Shown: positions 1 to 8,404, counted from the first letter of the stretch. The stretch is 64,000 nt of DNA from Paraplanobispora takensis (GCF_016863195.1 NZ_BOOK01000031.1:1-64000), one strand, 5' to 3'. A program made the numbers and translations. Notes: a model not told the origin generated them from the letters alone.

Positions 1-436
1 CATTCGCATTCCGTTGACACCTGCCCATGCGGTCCATCTGGATGGATGCCCCTCGAAGCCCGGCCAAGGCGGTTCGGTCGCAAACTTGCCCACTTCGTTC
101 TCCATCGCAGCCGACCCAGGACGCTTGATTTCCAGCCGTGACGGGTTCGATCCGGCCCAGCTTTCGCTCGGTCCTCATCCACATAGGCCCTCGTCCCGCA
201 CAGGCCCTCATCTCGCACGAGCCCAGCCCCGGGCGGGCCCTATCTCGCGCAAGCCTCATCTCGTGTGATGTCCGGCTCGACCGAGAACACCACGTGGACT
301 CTGTGGCTGTGGATGATCCGGCGGGTTTTCCACAGAACACCGTTCTCCTCCCCAGCTCAATGCGCGTGTCGACGAATCTGGTCCGACCGACGCCGGACGC
401 AAGAGGACCGGCGTCACCGAGCCCGAGGAGGAAAGG
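1..436. other. Non-coding leader of the pilus genes, with degenerate repeats
   Basis: I see no convincing gene here. Open frames exist on both strands, but their composition is low-complexity and arginine/proline-rich. About six imperfect copies of a 16-18 bp unit resembling GCCCTCATCTCGCACGAG lie at roughly 171-268. The last bases carry a strong ribosome binding site, GGAGG at about 425-429, five to seven bases before the DUF4244 start. The pilus assembly genes that usually precede DUF4244 would lie to the left of the window. Confidence 0.5.
171..268. repeat. Degenerate 16-18 bp tandem repeat
   Basis: Consecutive imperfect units share the core CCTCATCTCGCACGAG (for example at 206-221 and 253-266). 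Copies are diverged and none encodes a conserved peptide. It lies upstream of the Tad-type genes and is one of several degenerate GC-rich repeats in the window's intergenic spaces. Confidence 0.5.
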
Positions 437-673
437 ATGGCTGGATCGCGTTCCGGTGGTCTGCGGCATGCTCTGTCGAGGTGGTGGCAGGATCGCCGGG
501 CGATGTTGGTTGCGGGCACGAGCCGGGACCGTGGCATGTCCACCGCCGAATACGCCGTCGGCACGATTGCCGCGTGTGCCTTCGCCGCGCTCCTTTTCAA
601 GGTCGTGACGAGTCCCGAGGTCCAAGAGATGATCACGAACCTCATCGACCGGGCGCTGAACGTGGCCGGATGA
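437..673 (+). CDS. DUF4244 family Flp-pilin-like protein
   Basis: A 78-residue protein with a basic N-terminus. After a Gly-Met at about residues 33-34 comes STAEYAVGTIAACAFAALLF, the arrangement of a type IVb/Flp prepilin: a Gly cleavage site, a Glu five residues into the mature end, then a hydrophobic helix. DUF4244 proteins sit in actinobacterial Tad pilus clusters and are thought to be the pilin or a pseudopilin processed by a TadV-type peptidase. A strong GGAGGAAAGG ribosome binding site precedes the ATG. Its stop codon overlaps the next start (ATGA), so it is translationally coupled to the TadE-like gene. The assembly ATPase and membrane genes are outside the window. Confidence 0.85.
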   Translation: MAGSRSGGLRHALSRWWQDRRAMLVAGTSRDRGMSTAEYAVGTIAACAFAALLFKVVTSPEVQEMITNLIDRALNVAG

Positions 674-1191
674 TTCCGATGATCGCTCTCCGCCTCTTCC
701 GTCTCCTTCAAGACCTGATGCTTCGTTCGCCTCTCCGGCGTGCCCCGTCGAAGGCGGGAGTCTGCGCACTCGCCGGACGCTCCTCGAAAGGGCCGGCGTC
801 TCGGCTCCCCGTCCCCACCTCCAGGGGATCGGTGACGGCGGAGACCGCAGCGGCCCTGCCCGCCCTCGTGGTGGTGCTGGCCGCCGGGCTGTGGGCGGTG
901 GGAGCGGTCGCGGCTCAGCTGGAGTGCGTGGACGCGGCCCGGACGGGTGCCCGGGCCGCCTCGCGGGGAGAGCCCCTCGACCGGGTGCGGAGCAACGTTC
1001 TCGCCGCCGCTCCGGCGGGAGCGCGAGCGGAGGTGGTCAGAGACGCGGAGCGCGTCCGGGTGGAGGTGTCCGTCGGGGTCGGTCCCCGCTGGGGTCTCTC
1101 CCTTCCAGAGGTGACCGTTCGTGGGACCGCCGTCTCCGCCGTCGAGCCCGGGGTGGGGTCATCCGGTGCCGTCGGCGGAGCGGGACGGTGA
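670..1191 (+). CDS. TadE-like minor pilin
   Basis: A 173-residue protein starting at the ATG that overlaps the DUF4244 stop codon. Residues about 1-55 are a basic, low-complexity leader. Then comes GSVTAETAAALPALVVVLAA followed by a hydrophobic stretch, the TadE pattern (Gly, then Glu at +5 of the mature segment). The rest is a small extracytoplasmic domain rich in Ala, Arg and Val. TadE proteins are pseudopilins needed for Flp/Tad pilus assembly in the cell envelope. The leader is longer than usual for TadE, so a later start is possible. The end of the gene is the seed of the tandem repeat at 1165-1433. Confidence 0.8.
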   Translation: MIPMIALRLFRLLQDLMLRSPLRRAPSKAGVCALAGRSSKGPASRLPVPTSRGSVTAETAAALPALVVVLAAGLWAVGAVAAQLECVDAARTGARAASRGEPLDRVRSNVLAAAPAGARAEVVRDAERVRVEVSVGVGPRWGLSLPEVTVRGTAVSAVEPGVGSSGAVGGAGR

Positions 1192-1433
1192 GGGAGTGGG
1201 ACGGTGAGGCTGTCTTGTGTCCGAAAGGGCTGGGGTGAGGCTGTCTGGTGCCGTCGGCGGAGCGGGACGGTGAGGTTGTCTTGTGTTCGAAAGGGCTGGG
1301 GCGGAGCCGTCCGATGCCGTCGGTGGAACGGAATGTCCGGGCCGTCTTTTCGGAGGGACCGGGGTGAGCTCGTCCGTCGGCGGAGCGGAGAGCAGAGGCC
1401 GCTTTCTCCCCGGAGGGACCGGGGCGGGGCGAC
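1165..1433. repeat. Degenerate 58-82 bp tandem repeat spanning the TadE-like stop codon
   Basis: Four imperfect units start at 1165, 1247, 1313 and 1376. Units 1 and 2 share the core GGTGCCGTCGGCGGAGCGGG followed by ACGGTGAGG. Units 3 and 4 are more diverged and share CGGAGGGACCGGGG near their ends. In unit 1 the TGA of this core is the stop codon of the TadE-like gene. The remaining units fall in the N-terminal part of the next reading frame. Unit 1 also contains a 16-bp internal duplication. Confidence 0.75.
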
Positions 1434-1773
1434 GATATGGATGATCGGCCTCATCGCGGTGATCTCCACGGTGGTGCTCGCGGTGACCTTCGCGGGTGCG
1501 GCCAGGGTGATCCGGCACCGTGCGCAGACCGCCGCCGATCTCGGAGCGCTCGCCGCCGCGCGACTCGCTTTCGCCGACCCCGATGCCGGATGCGCGGAGG
1601 CCGCCTCGCTGGCGGTGACGAACGGGGCCAGGCTCACACGATGCGTCGTGGGCGACGGTGGTGTCGCCACTGTCCGGGTCACCGTGAGCTTCACTCTGCC
1701 TGTGGTGGGGGTGGGGGAGGTCGTGGCGCACGCACGCGCCGGCCCCGTCCACATAGCGGAGTCCGCTGGCTGA
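1204..1773 (+). CDS. Rv3654c-like TadE/TadG-related pilus protein
   Basis: The C-terminal 130 residues contain RDRGGATIWMIGLIAV followed by a transmembrane helix and then RHRAQTAADLGALAAARLA, typical of the actinobacterial Rv3654c family found after TadE. The product is predicted to be a single-pass, envelope-exposed pilus-assembly protein. The start is uncertain. GTG 1204 has GGGAG seven bases upstream. ATG 1333 would give 146 residues and remove the repeat-encoded, Trp/Arg-rich N-terminus, which has no family counterpart. It follows the TadE-like gene by 12 bases, so co-transcription with the two pilin genes is likely. Confidence 0.75.
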   Translation: MRLSCVRKGWGEAVWCRRRSGTVRLSCVRKGWGGAVRCRRWNGMSGPSFRRDRGELVRRRSGEQRPLSPRRDRGGATIWMIGLIAVISTVVLAVTFAGAARVIRHRAQTAADLGALAAARLAFADPDAGCAEAASLAVTNGARLTRCVVGDGGVATVRVTVSFTLPVVGVGEVVAHARAGPVHIAESAG

Positions 1774-2258
1774 GCCACGCGGCGCCTTCTCCGGATGAGA
1801 AGCGGTGCCTTCTCCGAACGAGAAATGGCGCGGCCTACCGGCAGCCCTGGTGGTGGAGGGCTTCGGGGCGGACGGTTCCAGGGGGCTTCCCCGCACCGGG
1901 TGGTCGGATCCGTTGTGATCCGTGGCAGGAGTCCGGCATGCAGATGATCTCGCAGGTGGGAGGCGGTGATCGTGCGAGAAGCAAGGTCGCAATCAAATCA
2001 CGACTTCTTGGACTTCATGTCCAAAAGCCGGAAGCCTCTCATAAGGTTCCGCTTACCTGCCCTCCATGCCATCTCGCGCTCAGGCTTGGGAAGGCAGGTC
2101 GCGAGTCGCCCGATCGGGACGCCGTTCGCGGTGACCGGTCCCGCTCGCGGCCGGGGCCCGGGTCCGGACCGGTGGGAGCCGGTCTGGGGAACTGGCACGT
2201 TCGGTGCTTCGCGATGTGGAGCTCCGGGCGTGTGCGCATCTCGACGAAGGGAAGCGTC
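1774..2258. other. Intergenic region before the repeat-bearing surface protein
   Basis: No gene is supported in these 485 bases. A short inverted repeat, TTGGAC-ttcat-GTCCAA at about 2008-2024, lies in a locally less GC-rich stretch (about 1975-2060) that could hold the promoter of the downstream gene. I could not assign -35 and -10 boxes with confidence. Confidence 0.4.
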
Positions 2259-4841
2259 GTGACGACGGCTCGCAGACTGGTCGCCGTGATGGTGACCGTG
2301 CCCATCGTGTCCGTGTCCGCCGTTCTCGCGACGGCAGGCCCAGCACAGGCTCAGGCGCGTCTGGACATGCCGTCACGGGTCACCTCCAACCAGGGGGTGA
2401 CGATCTCCGGCAAGGTCGACTTCGCGTTCGACGCCGTCCTCTACGTCGACGGTCAACAGGTCGCCAAGGGAGATCAGCGCGTCTCCTACACCTGGAATCC
2501 CCGAAGCCGTCCGAACGGCAGCTACCGGATCAAGCTCGTCCAACGGGGCAAGTTGCTGGGCGGCAGATGGGACGAGACATCCGAGACCCTGGTCCAGGCC
2601 GTCCCCCCGGCCACCCCCGGCGGGGTCGGTGTCCGGCTGCAGGGAAAGCAGGCCGTGGTGACCTGGAGGAAGGGTTCCGAGCCCGATCTACGGGGCTACG
2701 AGATCGCCACGACCCGGAACGGCAGGGTCGGCAGCGTGCGGGTGAACAGCGCATGCGGTGGCGGTTCGTGCAGGGCGACCCTGGCCGTTCCGGCCAAGGC
2801 CGCCGGGCAGCGGATCGGGTTCACGGTCCGGGCGCTGCGGAGCGACGGCGGCGGGGGCACCGTCGCCTCGGGGCAGTCGGCCGCGGCCATGGTGAGCATC
2901 CCCGCCCCCAAAGCGCCCAAGGTCACGGATTCCGACGGGAACGGCACCCGGCAGAGCACCGGTGACCAAGACGCCCGCAAGAAGGCCGACCGGCAGGCCG
3001 GCATCGAGAACCTTCCTCAGCTGCCCCAGAAGAAGCCCGCGACGGCTCGGGCCGAACCTCCGAAGACGGCGGTCGTTCCCACGAAGGTGCCCAAGCTCCC
3101 CGAGGAGGTCCGGGAGGATGACGCCCCGTCGTCCGCCGAGCAGAGCGGCGAGGGCACAACCAAGAAGGGTGCCGGGAACGGGACGGAGAAGGGCACACAG
3201 CCGGCTCCCGACTCGAAGCGAGTCGCCACCGAGACGGACGTCGTGCCGGCCGCCAACACGAACATCACGCCACAGTCGTCCGAGTCGTCGACCGGTGGGA
3301 TGAGCCAGTACGGCTTGTTCATCGCGGGCGGCCTGATCCTGCTGCTGCTCGCCGCGCACGGCGGTGCGTGGTTCCGCCGCAAGCTCCTGGCCGCCGGTGC
3401 CGCGGACGCCGCGACCACCGGAATCGTGATGACGGCCGCTGCCGGTGCGGGCAGTGACCGGGAGGCCCGAACCGAGGGTGCCGCCGGAGCGTCCACAGCG
3501 GGTGCGGCCACGACGACCCCCCGGCGTCCCGCCGTCATCCTCGCGGTGTCCAAGACCCGCTATCCCCAGCCGCCCCCGGCGAGCCCTCCCACAGAGCAGA
3601 AAGCGATCCCCGCGCACACGACCCACCTCGAAGAGCAGCCGATACCCGGGACGCGAACTGTCAGGTCAGCGGAGCAGGACGTCCCCGAGGTACGGGGTGT
3701 TCAGCCGGTGGCGCAGCCCGTGCCCGAGGTGCACGGTGTCCGTCTCGTAGGGCAGTTCGTGCCCGGAGCCCGCGCCGCCCATCCCGTGCAGCAGTCCGCA
3801 CCCGAGGTGCCTGCCGTCCTTCCACAGGAGCAGGCCGTGCCTGAGGTGCAAGCTGTCCGGCCGGTGGAGCAGGCCGCATCCGAGGTGAACGGTACCCATC
3901 TCACGGCACAGGCCGCGCCCGAAATGCAAGCCGTTCGGCCAGGAGAACAGGCCGTGCCCGAGGTGAACGGTGCCCATCTCACGGCACAGGCCGTGTCCGA
4001 GGTGCAGGCTGTTCGGCCGGTGGAGCGGACCGTGCCCGAGGTGGGGCCCGTTCAGGCGACGGCACAGGCCGTACCTGAGGTGCACGATGCCCGTCCCATG
4101 AGGCAGTTCGAGGCCGGGGCGCATGGCGCTCATGGTCAACGGCAGCCGGCATCCGGCCCGCAGGCCACGTCGCCCGCAGACGCGCAGACCCGGTTCCTCG
4201 AAGATGTGCAGGTCCCGTCCACAGCCCAGCAGGTTCCGTCCCCCACACAGGGGAAGGTGGTCACCGCGCACACCGTCGACCAGCAGGAGACCGGTCTGCA
4301 GGTCGGCAACCAGCGCGAAGCCGGGGCCTGGGCAGGTTCTGCGGCGTACGTGGTGGATCAGTCGGATTCGGGTGTACAGGCCGGGATTCGGGTGGGTTCT
4401 GCCGTCCATGTGATGGGGCAACCGCGCTCCGCCGTACGGGCTGAGGAGCGGTCGGGGAACGGCGGGCATGCGGCCGGGCGGTCGGTGCCTGTCATCCATG
4501 CCGTGCACACCGTGGGGCGGACGGACGGGCAGGGGATCCACGCGACCTCGGGGAGGGCTTCCGCCCAGCCGGATTCTCAAACGGACGGGGTGCCCGGCGA
4601 GTACGCCGAGTCCGTGCCGACGATCCGGCCGGACGCGGAGTCCATCGCCGGAGTGAACATGGTCACGCCGGTCGCGGCCCGGATGGGCGAGCGCTGGGAC
4701 GACTATCTCCCGCCGGCGCCCCGGTCCATGGAGGACAGCGGCTTCTGGGAGCGCCCGCAGCCCGGCGCGACTGATTTCTGGGCTGCGGACGATGACGATT
4801 CCACGTACTCCGGTCGTCGCCGCCGTCCTGATGGGACCTGA
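2259..4841 (+). CDS. Secreted, membrane-anchored protein with FnIII-like domain and 13-residue repeats
   Basis: An 860-residue protein from GTG 2259, chosen because GAAGGGA lies about six bases upstream and the first residues form a signal peptide ending AGPAQAQA near residue 32. Residues about 33-113 look like an Ig-like/bacterial adhesion domain and about 116-215 like a fibronectin type III domain with a Cys-Gly3-Ser-Cys loop. A Pro/Lys/Glu-rich spacer (about 225-345) leads to one transmembrane helix, YGLFIAGGLILLLLAAHGGA (about 351-370), followed by Arg-Arg-Lys. The positive residues put the C-terminal half inside the cell. Residues 447-628 are fourteen exact-length 13-residue repeats of the type QAVPEVxAVRPVE, followed by more diverged copies. 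The function is unknown. A link to the upstream pilus genes is possible only by position. Confidence 0.75.
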   Translation: MTTARRLVAVMVTVPIVSVSAVLATAGPAQAQARLDMPSRVTSNQGVTISGKVDFAFDAVLYVDGQQVAKGDQRVSYTWNPRSRPNGSYRIKLVQRGKLLGGRWDETSETLVQAVPPATPGGVGVRLQGKQAVVTWRKGSEPDLRGYEIATTRNGRVGSVRVNSACGGGSCRATLAVPAKAAGQRIGFTVRALRSDGGGGTVASGQSAAAMVSIPAPKAPKVTDSDGNGTRQSTGDQDARKKADRQAGIENLPQLPQKKPATARAEPPKTAVVPTKVPKLPEEVREDDAPSSAEQSGEGTTKKGAGNGTEKGTQPAPDSKRVATETDVVPAANTNITPQSSESSTGGMSQYGLFIAGGLILLLLAAHGGAWFRRKLLAAGAADAATTGIVMTAAAGAGSDREARTEGAAGASTAGAATTTPRRPAVILAVSKTRYPQPPPASPPTEQKAIPAHTTHLEEQPIPGTRTVRSAEQDVPEVRGVQPVAQPVPEVHGVRLVGQFVPGARAAHPVQQSAPEVPAVLPQEQAVPEVQAVRPVEQAASEVNGTHLTAQAAPEMQAVRPGEQAVPEVNGAHLTAQAVSEVQAVRPVERTVPEVGPVQATAQAVPEVHDARPMRQFEAGAHGAHGQRQPASGPQATSPADAQTRFLEDVQVPSTAQQVPSPTQGKVVTAHTVDQQETGLQVGNQREAGAWAGSAAYVVDQSDSGVQAGIRVGSAVHVMGQPRSAVRAEERSGNGGHAAGRSVPVIHAVHTVGRTDGQGIHATSGRASAQPDSQTDGVPGEYAESVPTIRPDAESIAGVNMVTPVAARMGERWDDYLPPAPRSMEDSGFWERPQPGATDFWAADDDDSTYSGRRRRPDGT
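3597..4142 (+). repeat. Fourteen in-frame 39-bp repeats (13 residues each)
   Basis: Each unit is exactly 13 codons without insertions. The most regular are QAVPEVQAVRPVE (unit 7) and QAVPEVNGAHLTA (unit 10). Units 7, 9 and 11 resemble each other, as do units 8 and 10, which indicates that a 78-bp pair was duplicated. Units 1, 2, 5 and 14 are the most diverged. The array encodes the cytoplasmic tail of the surface protein. Confidence 0.9.
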
Positions 4842-4985
4842 TCGCTGCGGAGTCTGACCGTGGTCGGGTCCGGCCGTACCGGAAGCCTGCGGGGAGCTCT
4901 GACCACTGAGGTGATCAAGGGGATCCGCGCCGGGAGGGGTGGTCACCCCTACGGAGAGGAGGACAGGGGGAGCGGGGAGGAGGTC

Positions 4986-5068
4986 GGGTCACTCCGTCGG
5001 TGGGGGACACCGGGTCACTCCGTCGGGATGGGAGGGCGCCGGGTCACTCCGTCGAGGTGGGGGACAGG
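4986..5068. repeat. Three 26-29 bp repeats copying the helicase 3' end
   Basis: GGGTCACTCCGTCG occurs at 4986, 5012 and 5041. The copy at 5041 is the end of the helicase gene on the minus strand (Thr-Glu-stop). The other two lie just beyond its stop and keep the sequence ACGGAGTGACCC, including the stop triplet. Confidence 0.8.
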
Positions 5069-7374
5069 AGGGTGGCGAGGAGGTGGAGGGCGCCGGCCTT
5101 GTCCAGGGGCTCGTTGCCGTTTCCGCACTTGGGGGACTGGATGCAGGAGGGGCAGCCGCGGTCGCACTCGCAGGAGGCGATGGCCTCCCGGGTGGCGGTC
5201 AGCCAGTCGACGGCGCGGGCGTAACCGCGTTCGGCGAAGCCGGCGCCGCCCTCGTGGCCGTCGTAGACGAAGACCGTGAGCAGGCCGGTGTCGGCGTGCA
5301 GTTCGGTGGAGACGCCGCCGATGTCCCACCGGTCGCAGGTGGCGAACAGCGGGAGGAGGCCGATGGACGCGTGCTCGGCCGCGTGGGCCGCTCCGCCGAG
5401 GTCCAGTCCCGTCTCCGCCAGGGACGCGACCGCGGAGGCGGGCAGCGTCCACCAGACCGCGCGGGTGCGCAGCGTCCGGGGAGGCAGGTCGAGTTCCTCG
5501 TCGCCGAGGAGTTCTCCGCTCTGCAGGCGGCGCTTGAGATAGGACACGACCTGCCGGGTGACCTCCACCGTGCCGAAATGGAGCTCTCCCCGGCCCAGCG
5601 GGCGGGAGCGGAGGGACTCCAGGCAGCAGATCTCCGTGACGTCCCTGGCGAAGGTCGTGTAGTCCGGCGTGCCCGCCTCGACGAGCGCGACCCCCGCGTC
5701 CAGGTCGAGCTCGTCCACGAGGAAGGTCTCCCCCTGGTGGACGTAGACGGCGCCGGTGTGCACGGTCGTGTGCGCCGAGGGCTCGTCCACGGTGCCCAGG
5801 AGCCGGCCGGTGGACATCTCGATCACCTGGACGGGCGAGCCGCCGGAGCCCCGGATGTCGGCGAGGTCGGTGGCCCGGTCCCGGCTGGTCCAGAACCAGC
5901 CCGTCGGGCGCTGTCTGAGCCGGCCCTCGCCCACCAGCCCGGTGAGCACGTCCTCGGCCGACGGGCCGAAGATCTCCAGGTCATCCTCGACGAGGGGGAT
6001 CTCGGCGGCCGCGGCGCACAGGTGCGGACCCAGGACGTAGGGGTTGTCGGGGTCGAGCACGATCGCCTCGACCGGGCGGCCGAAAAGGGCCTCGGGGTGG
6101 TGGACCAGATAGGTGTCGAGCGGGTCGTCCCTGGCGATCAGCACCGCCAGGGCGTTCTGCCCGGCCCGGCCCGCCCGTCCGGCCTGCTGCCACAGCGACG
6201 CGCGGGTCCCGGGCCACCCCGCGATCAGTACGGCGTCCAGTCCCGACACGTCGACACCCAGTTCCAGGGCGTTGGTCGTGGCCAGCCCGAGGATTTCCCC
6301 GGACCGCAGCGACCTCTCCAGCTCCCGGCGCTCCTCCGGGAGATATCCGGCGCGGTAGGCGGCGATCGCGTCCGGCAGGTCCGCCGGGGCCCCGACGTCG
6401 GCGGCGAGGTCGGAGAGCCGGGCCCGGGCGGACAGGGCCACGGACTCGGCGGCGCGCCGGGAGCGCACGAAGGCGAGGGTGCGGGTGCGGGAGAGGGCGA
6501 GGTCGGCCAGGAGATCGGCGGCCTCGGCGGTGGCGGGACGGCGCACCGGAGCGCCCCTCTCGCCCCGCAGATCGGTCAGAGGGGGCTCCCAGAGGGCGAA
6601 GGTGGTCGCGCCCCGGGGAGAGGCGTCCGAGGTCACCTCGGCCATCTGGAGCCCCGTCAGGCGCCGTGCGAACGCCCCCGGCTCGCTCGCGGTCGCCGAG
6701 GACAGCAGGAAGACCGGGCGGGAGCCGTACCGGGCGCAGACCCGGCGCAGGCGGCGGAGGATCTGGGCCACGTGGGAGCCGAAGACGCCCCGGTAGCCGT
6801 GGCACTCGTCCACCACGACCAGACGGAGGCGACGCCAGAAGGACAGCCACCGGGAATGGCGGGGCAGGAGGGTGCGGTGGAGCATGTCTGGATTCGTCAG
6901 GATGTAGTTGGCATGCTGCCGGACCCAGTTGCGCTCCTCGAAGGGGGTGTCGCCGTCGAAGGTCGCCGCGCGCAGTTCGGGCACGCCGAGCGCCTGCAGG
7001 GCCCGCAACTGGTCGGCGGCCAGGGCCTTGGTGGGCGTCAGATAGAGGACCGTGCCGCCGTCGAGGACCGACATGAGGGCCGGGACCTGGTAGGAAAGGG
7101 ATTTCCCCGAGGCCGTGCCGGTGGAGATGATCACGTTTTGGCCACGGTGGACCAGGTCGGCGGCCTCGACTTGGTGAGGCCACATACCTGTGACGCCCTG
7201 GTTCGCCCAGCGCGTAACGAGCGCGTCGGACACCCAGTCCGGCCAGTGGACTTGACCGGCCTGACGTGCTGGAACATGCTCCACATGAGTGACACGCTCA
7301 CGACGTGCGGGAACATCGAGCAGACTGGACAGGAGAGGGTCTGGTCGCAACGGTGAGGAAGAGGACGGACTCAC
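5044..7374 (-). CDS. DEAD/DEAH-box helicase with C-terminal DUF1998 (MrfA/YprA type)
   Basis: A 776-residue superfamily 2 helicase. The Q-motif region (TGMWPHQVEAADL) and Walker A (STGTASGKS) lie near residues 65-95. Walker B is VVVDECHGYRG, so it is a DECH variant, and motif III is LLSSATA. The second RecA domain contains LATTNALELGVDV and QQAGRAGRAGQ. The C-terminus has the DUF1998 cysteine cluster CECDRGCPSCIQSPKCGNGN, which in Bacillus MrfA binds metal and supports repair of mitomycin-type DNA lesions. A repair role here is inferred from that family. The start is GTG 7374. The gene is divergent from bldG, the arrangement also found in Streptomyces, where the neighbours are conserved. Confidence 0.9.
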   Translation of the reverse strand: MSPSSSSPLRPDPLLSSLLDVPARRERVTHVEHVPARQAGQVHWPDWVSDALVTRWANQGVTGMWPHQVEAADLVHRGQNVIISTGTASGKSLSYQVPALMSVLDGGTVLYLTPTKALAADQLRALQALGVPELRAATFDGDTPFEERNWVRQHANYILTNPDMLHRTLLPRHSRWLSFWRRLRLVVVDECHGYRGVFGSHVAQILRRLRRVCARYGSRPVFLLSSATASEPGAFARRLTGLQMAEVTSDASPRGATTFALWEPPLTDLRGERGAPVRRPATAEAADLLADLALSRTRTLAFVRSRRAAESVALSARARLSDLAADVGAPADLPDAIAAYRAGYLPEERRELERSLRSGEILGLATTNALELGVDVSGLDAVLIAGWPGTRASLWQQAGRAGRAGQNALAVLIARDDPLDTYLVHHPEALFGRPVEAIVLDPDNPYVLGPHLCAAAAEIPLVEDDLEIFGPSAEDVLTGLVGEGRLRQRPTGWFWTSRDRATDLADIRGSGGSPVQVIEMSTGRLLGTVDEPSAHTTVHTGAVYVHQGETFLVDELDLDAGVALVEAGTPDYTTFARDVTEICCLESLRSRPLGRGELHFGTVEVTRQVVSYLKRRLQSGELLGDEELDLPPRTLRTRAVWWTLPASAVASLAETGLDLGGAAHAAEHASIGLLPLFATCDRWDIGGVSTELHADTGLLTVFVYDGHEGGAGFAERGYARAVDWLTATREAIASCECDRGCPSCIQSPKCGNGNEPLDKAGALHLLATLLSPTSTE

Positions 7375-7544
7375 TGGTTTTCAGTCTCGTATCTCTGGGC
7401 AGAGTCGCCGGGAATCGTGATTTCGTATAGACACTGAGCGTACGCATGGTTGAATGCCGCGCGTCGGGGCTTGTCGTCGTGGGACCTCAGGGTCCCGGAA
7501 GTCACGCCCGAATCGGTACTTCGCAGGAAGGCGCTGGAGGATCT

Positions 7545-7895
7545 GTGGATCTGAAGTTGGACCACCATTCCGAGGACAGTCTCACCATCGTCGAGGTCGA
7601 GGGCGAGATCGATGTCTACACCGCGCCCAGGTTGCGTGAGCTTCTGATCGACCTCGTCAACAAGGGGAACTTCCACCTCCTGGTCAACATGGAGAAGGTG
7701 GACTTCCTCGACTCCACGGGTCTCGGCGTCCTGGTCGGCGGGCTCAAGCGCGTCCGGGCGCACGACGGCTCCCTGGAACTCGTGTGCACCCAGGAGCGCA
7801 TCCTGAAGATCTTCAGGATCACGGGACTGACCAAGGTCTTCGGCATCTACGCCTCGGTCGACGAGGCCAAGGAAGCCCACGGTCGAGACAAGTAG
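7545..7895 (+). CDS. bldG: Anti-sigma factor antagonist BldG
   Basis: A 116-residue STAS-domain protein. GTG 7545 is chosen over upstream starts because CTGGAGG ends four bases before it and because the resulting length and N-terminus match BldG of Streptomyces. The STAS core [16 protein letters not shown] and the phosphorylation loop [13 protein letters not shown] place the phosphorylatable serine at residue 57. The C-terminal [16 protein letters not shown] is also BldG-like. BldG is needed for aerial development and antibiotic production. It works by partner switching with an RsbW-like kinase, probably the gene three bases downstream. The order helicase/bldG/anti-sigma/hppA supports orthology. 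Confidence 0.95.
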   Translation: MDLKLDHHSEDSLTIVEVEGEIDVYTAPRLRELLIDLVNKGNFHLLVNMEKVDFLDSTGLGVLVGGLKRVRAHDGSLELVCTQERILKIFRITGLTKVFGIYASVDEAKEAHGRDK

Positions 7896-7897
7896 TC

Positions 7898-8344
7898 ATG
7901 GCTACCGTCGAGCTGACCTTCAGCGCCCTCCCCGCCCACGTGCGCACGGCGCGCCTGCTCGCCACGGCGATCGCCCGGCGCACGGGTGTGGAGGAGTCGC
8001 TGCTGGACGAGGTACGGCTCGCCGTCGGTGAGGCCTGCTCCCGAGCCGTCGAGGCGCACCGCCTCCACTGCCCGGGAGAGCCGATCCGCATCGAGCTGTG
8101 CGACGACTCGGGACGGTTCGAAGTGATCGTCACGGACTCGGCCCCGAGTGACGAGCAGGGGCGGGATTACACCTCCCTACGCTTCGACGACCCGCTCGGG
8201 CAGCTCCCCGGCACTCTGATGTCGGGGTTCGGCATCGCGGTCATCGTGGGACTGGCCGACGACGTCGAGGTCTTCCCGAGTCAGAAGGGCATGCGCATCC
8301 GCATGAGCTGGCCCGCGGCCGCGGGCGGCTTGTCCCCCGTCTGA
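7898..8344 (+). CDS. RsbW/SpoIIAB-like anti-sigma ATPase, BldG partner
   Basis: A 148-residue GHKL-fold protein starting two bases after bldG, so almost certainly co-transcribed and coupled. The N-terminus (LTFSALPAHVRTARLLAT) and EVRLAVGEACSRAV correspond to helix 1 and the N-box region of RsbW-type kinases. The G1-like region is VIVTDSAPSDEQG and G2 is MSGFGIAVIVGLADDVEV. The N-box asparagine usual in EACxNA is replaced by arginine (EACSRAV), so ATP binding or kinase activity may differ. It corresponds by position to the SCO3548-type anti-sigma factor downstream of Streptomyces bldG. The target sigma factor is not identifiable from the sequence. Confidence 0.85.
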   Translation: MATVELTFSALPAHVRTARLLATAIARRTGVEESLLDEVRLAVGEACSRAVEAHRLHCPGEPIRIELCDDSGRFEVIVTDSAPSDEQGRDYTSLRFDDPLGQLPGTLMSGFGIAVIVGLADDVEVFPSQKGMRIRMSWPAAAGGLSPV

Positions 8345-8369
8345 GGGCGGCCCGATCACAGGCTTCCGA

Positions 8370-8404
8370 GCAGCCGGATGCGTCCAGAGGGCGCGTCCGG
8401 CTGC
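8370..8404 (+). terminator. Hairpin after the bldG operon
   Basis: Arms of 13 bases (GCAGCCGGATGCG at 8370-8382 and CGCGTCCGGCTGC at 8392-8404) pair with one G-U in the RNA and enclose a 9-base loop. It begins 26 bases after the anti-sigma stop codon. There is no T-run, as is usual for actinobacterial terminators. Confidence 0.6.

Noticed and set aside
171-268. Possible CRISPR array
   Set aside because: Units are 16-18 bp, contiguous, diverged and without spacers; no cas genes.
3666-4946. 426-codon minus-strand frame with regular His-Leu-Gly repeats
   Set aside because: The periodicity is the complement of the 39-bp coding repeats. The plus-strand reading gives signal peptide, FnIII and membrane helix, so it is the true gene.
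4939-7356. 805-codon plus-strand frame opposite the helicase
   Set aside because: Shadow of the helicase gene; low-complexity translation and no ribosome binding site.
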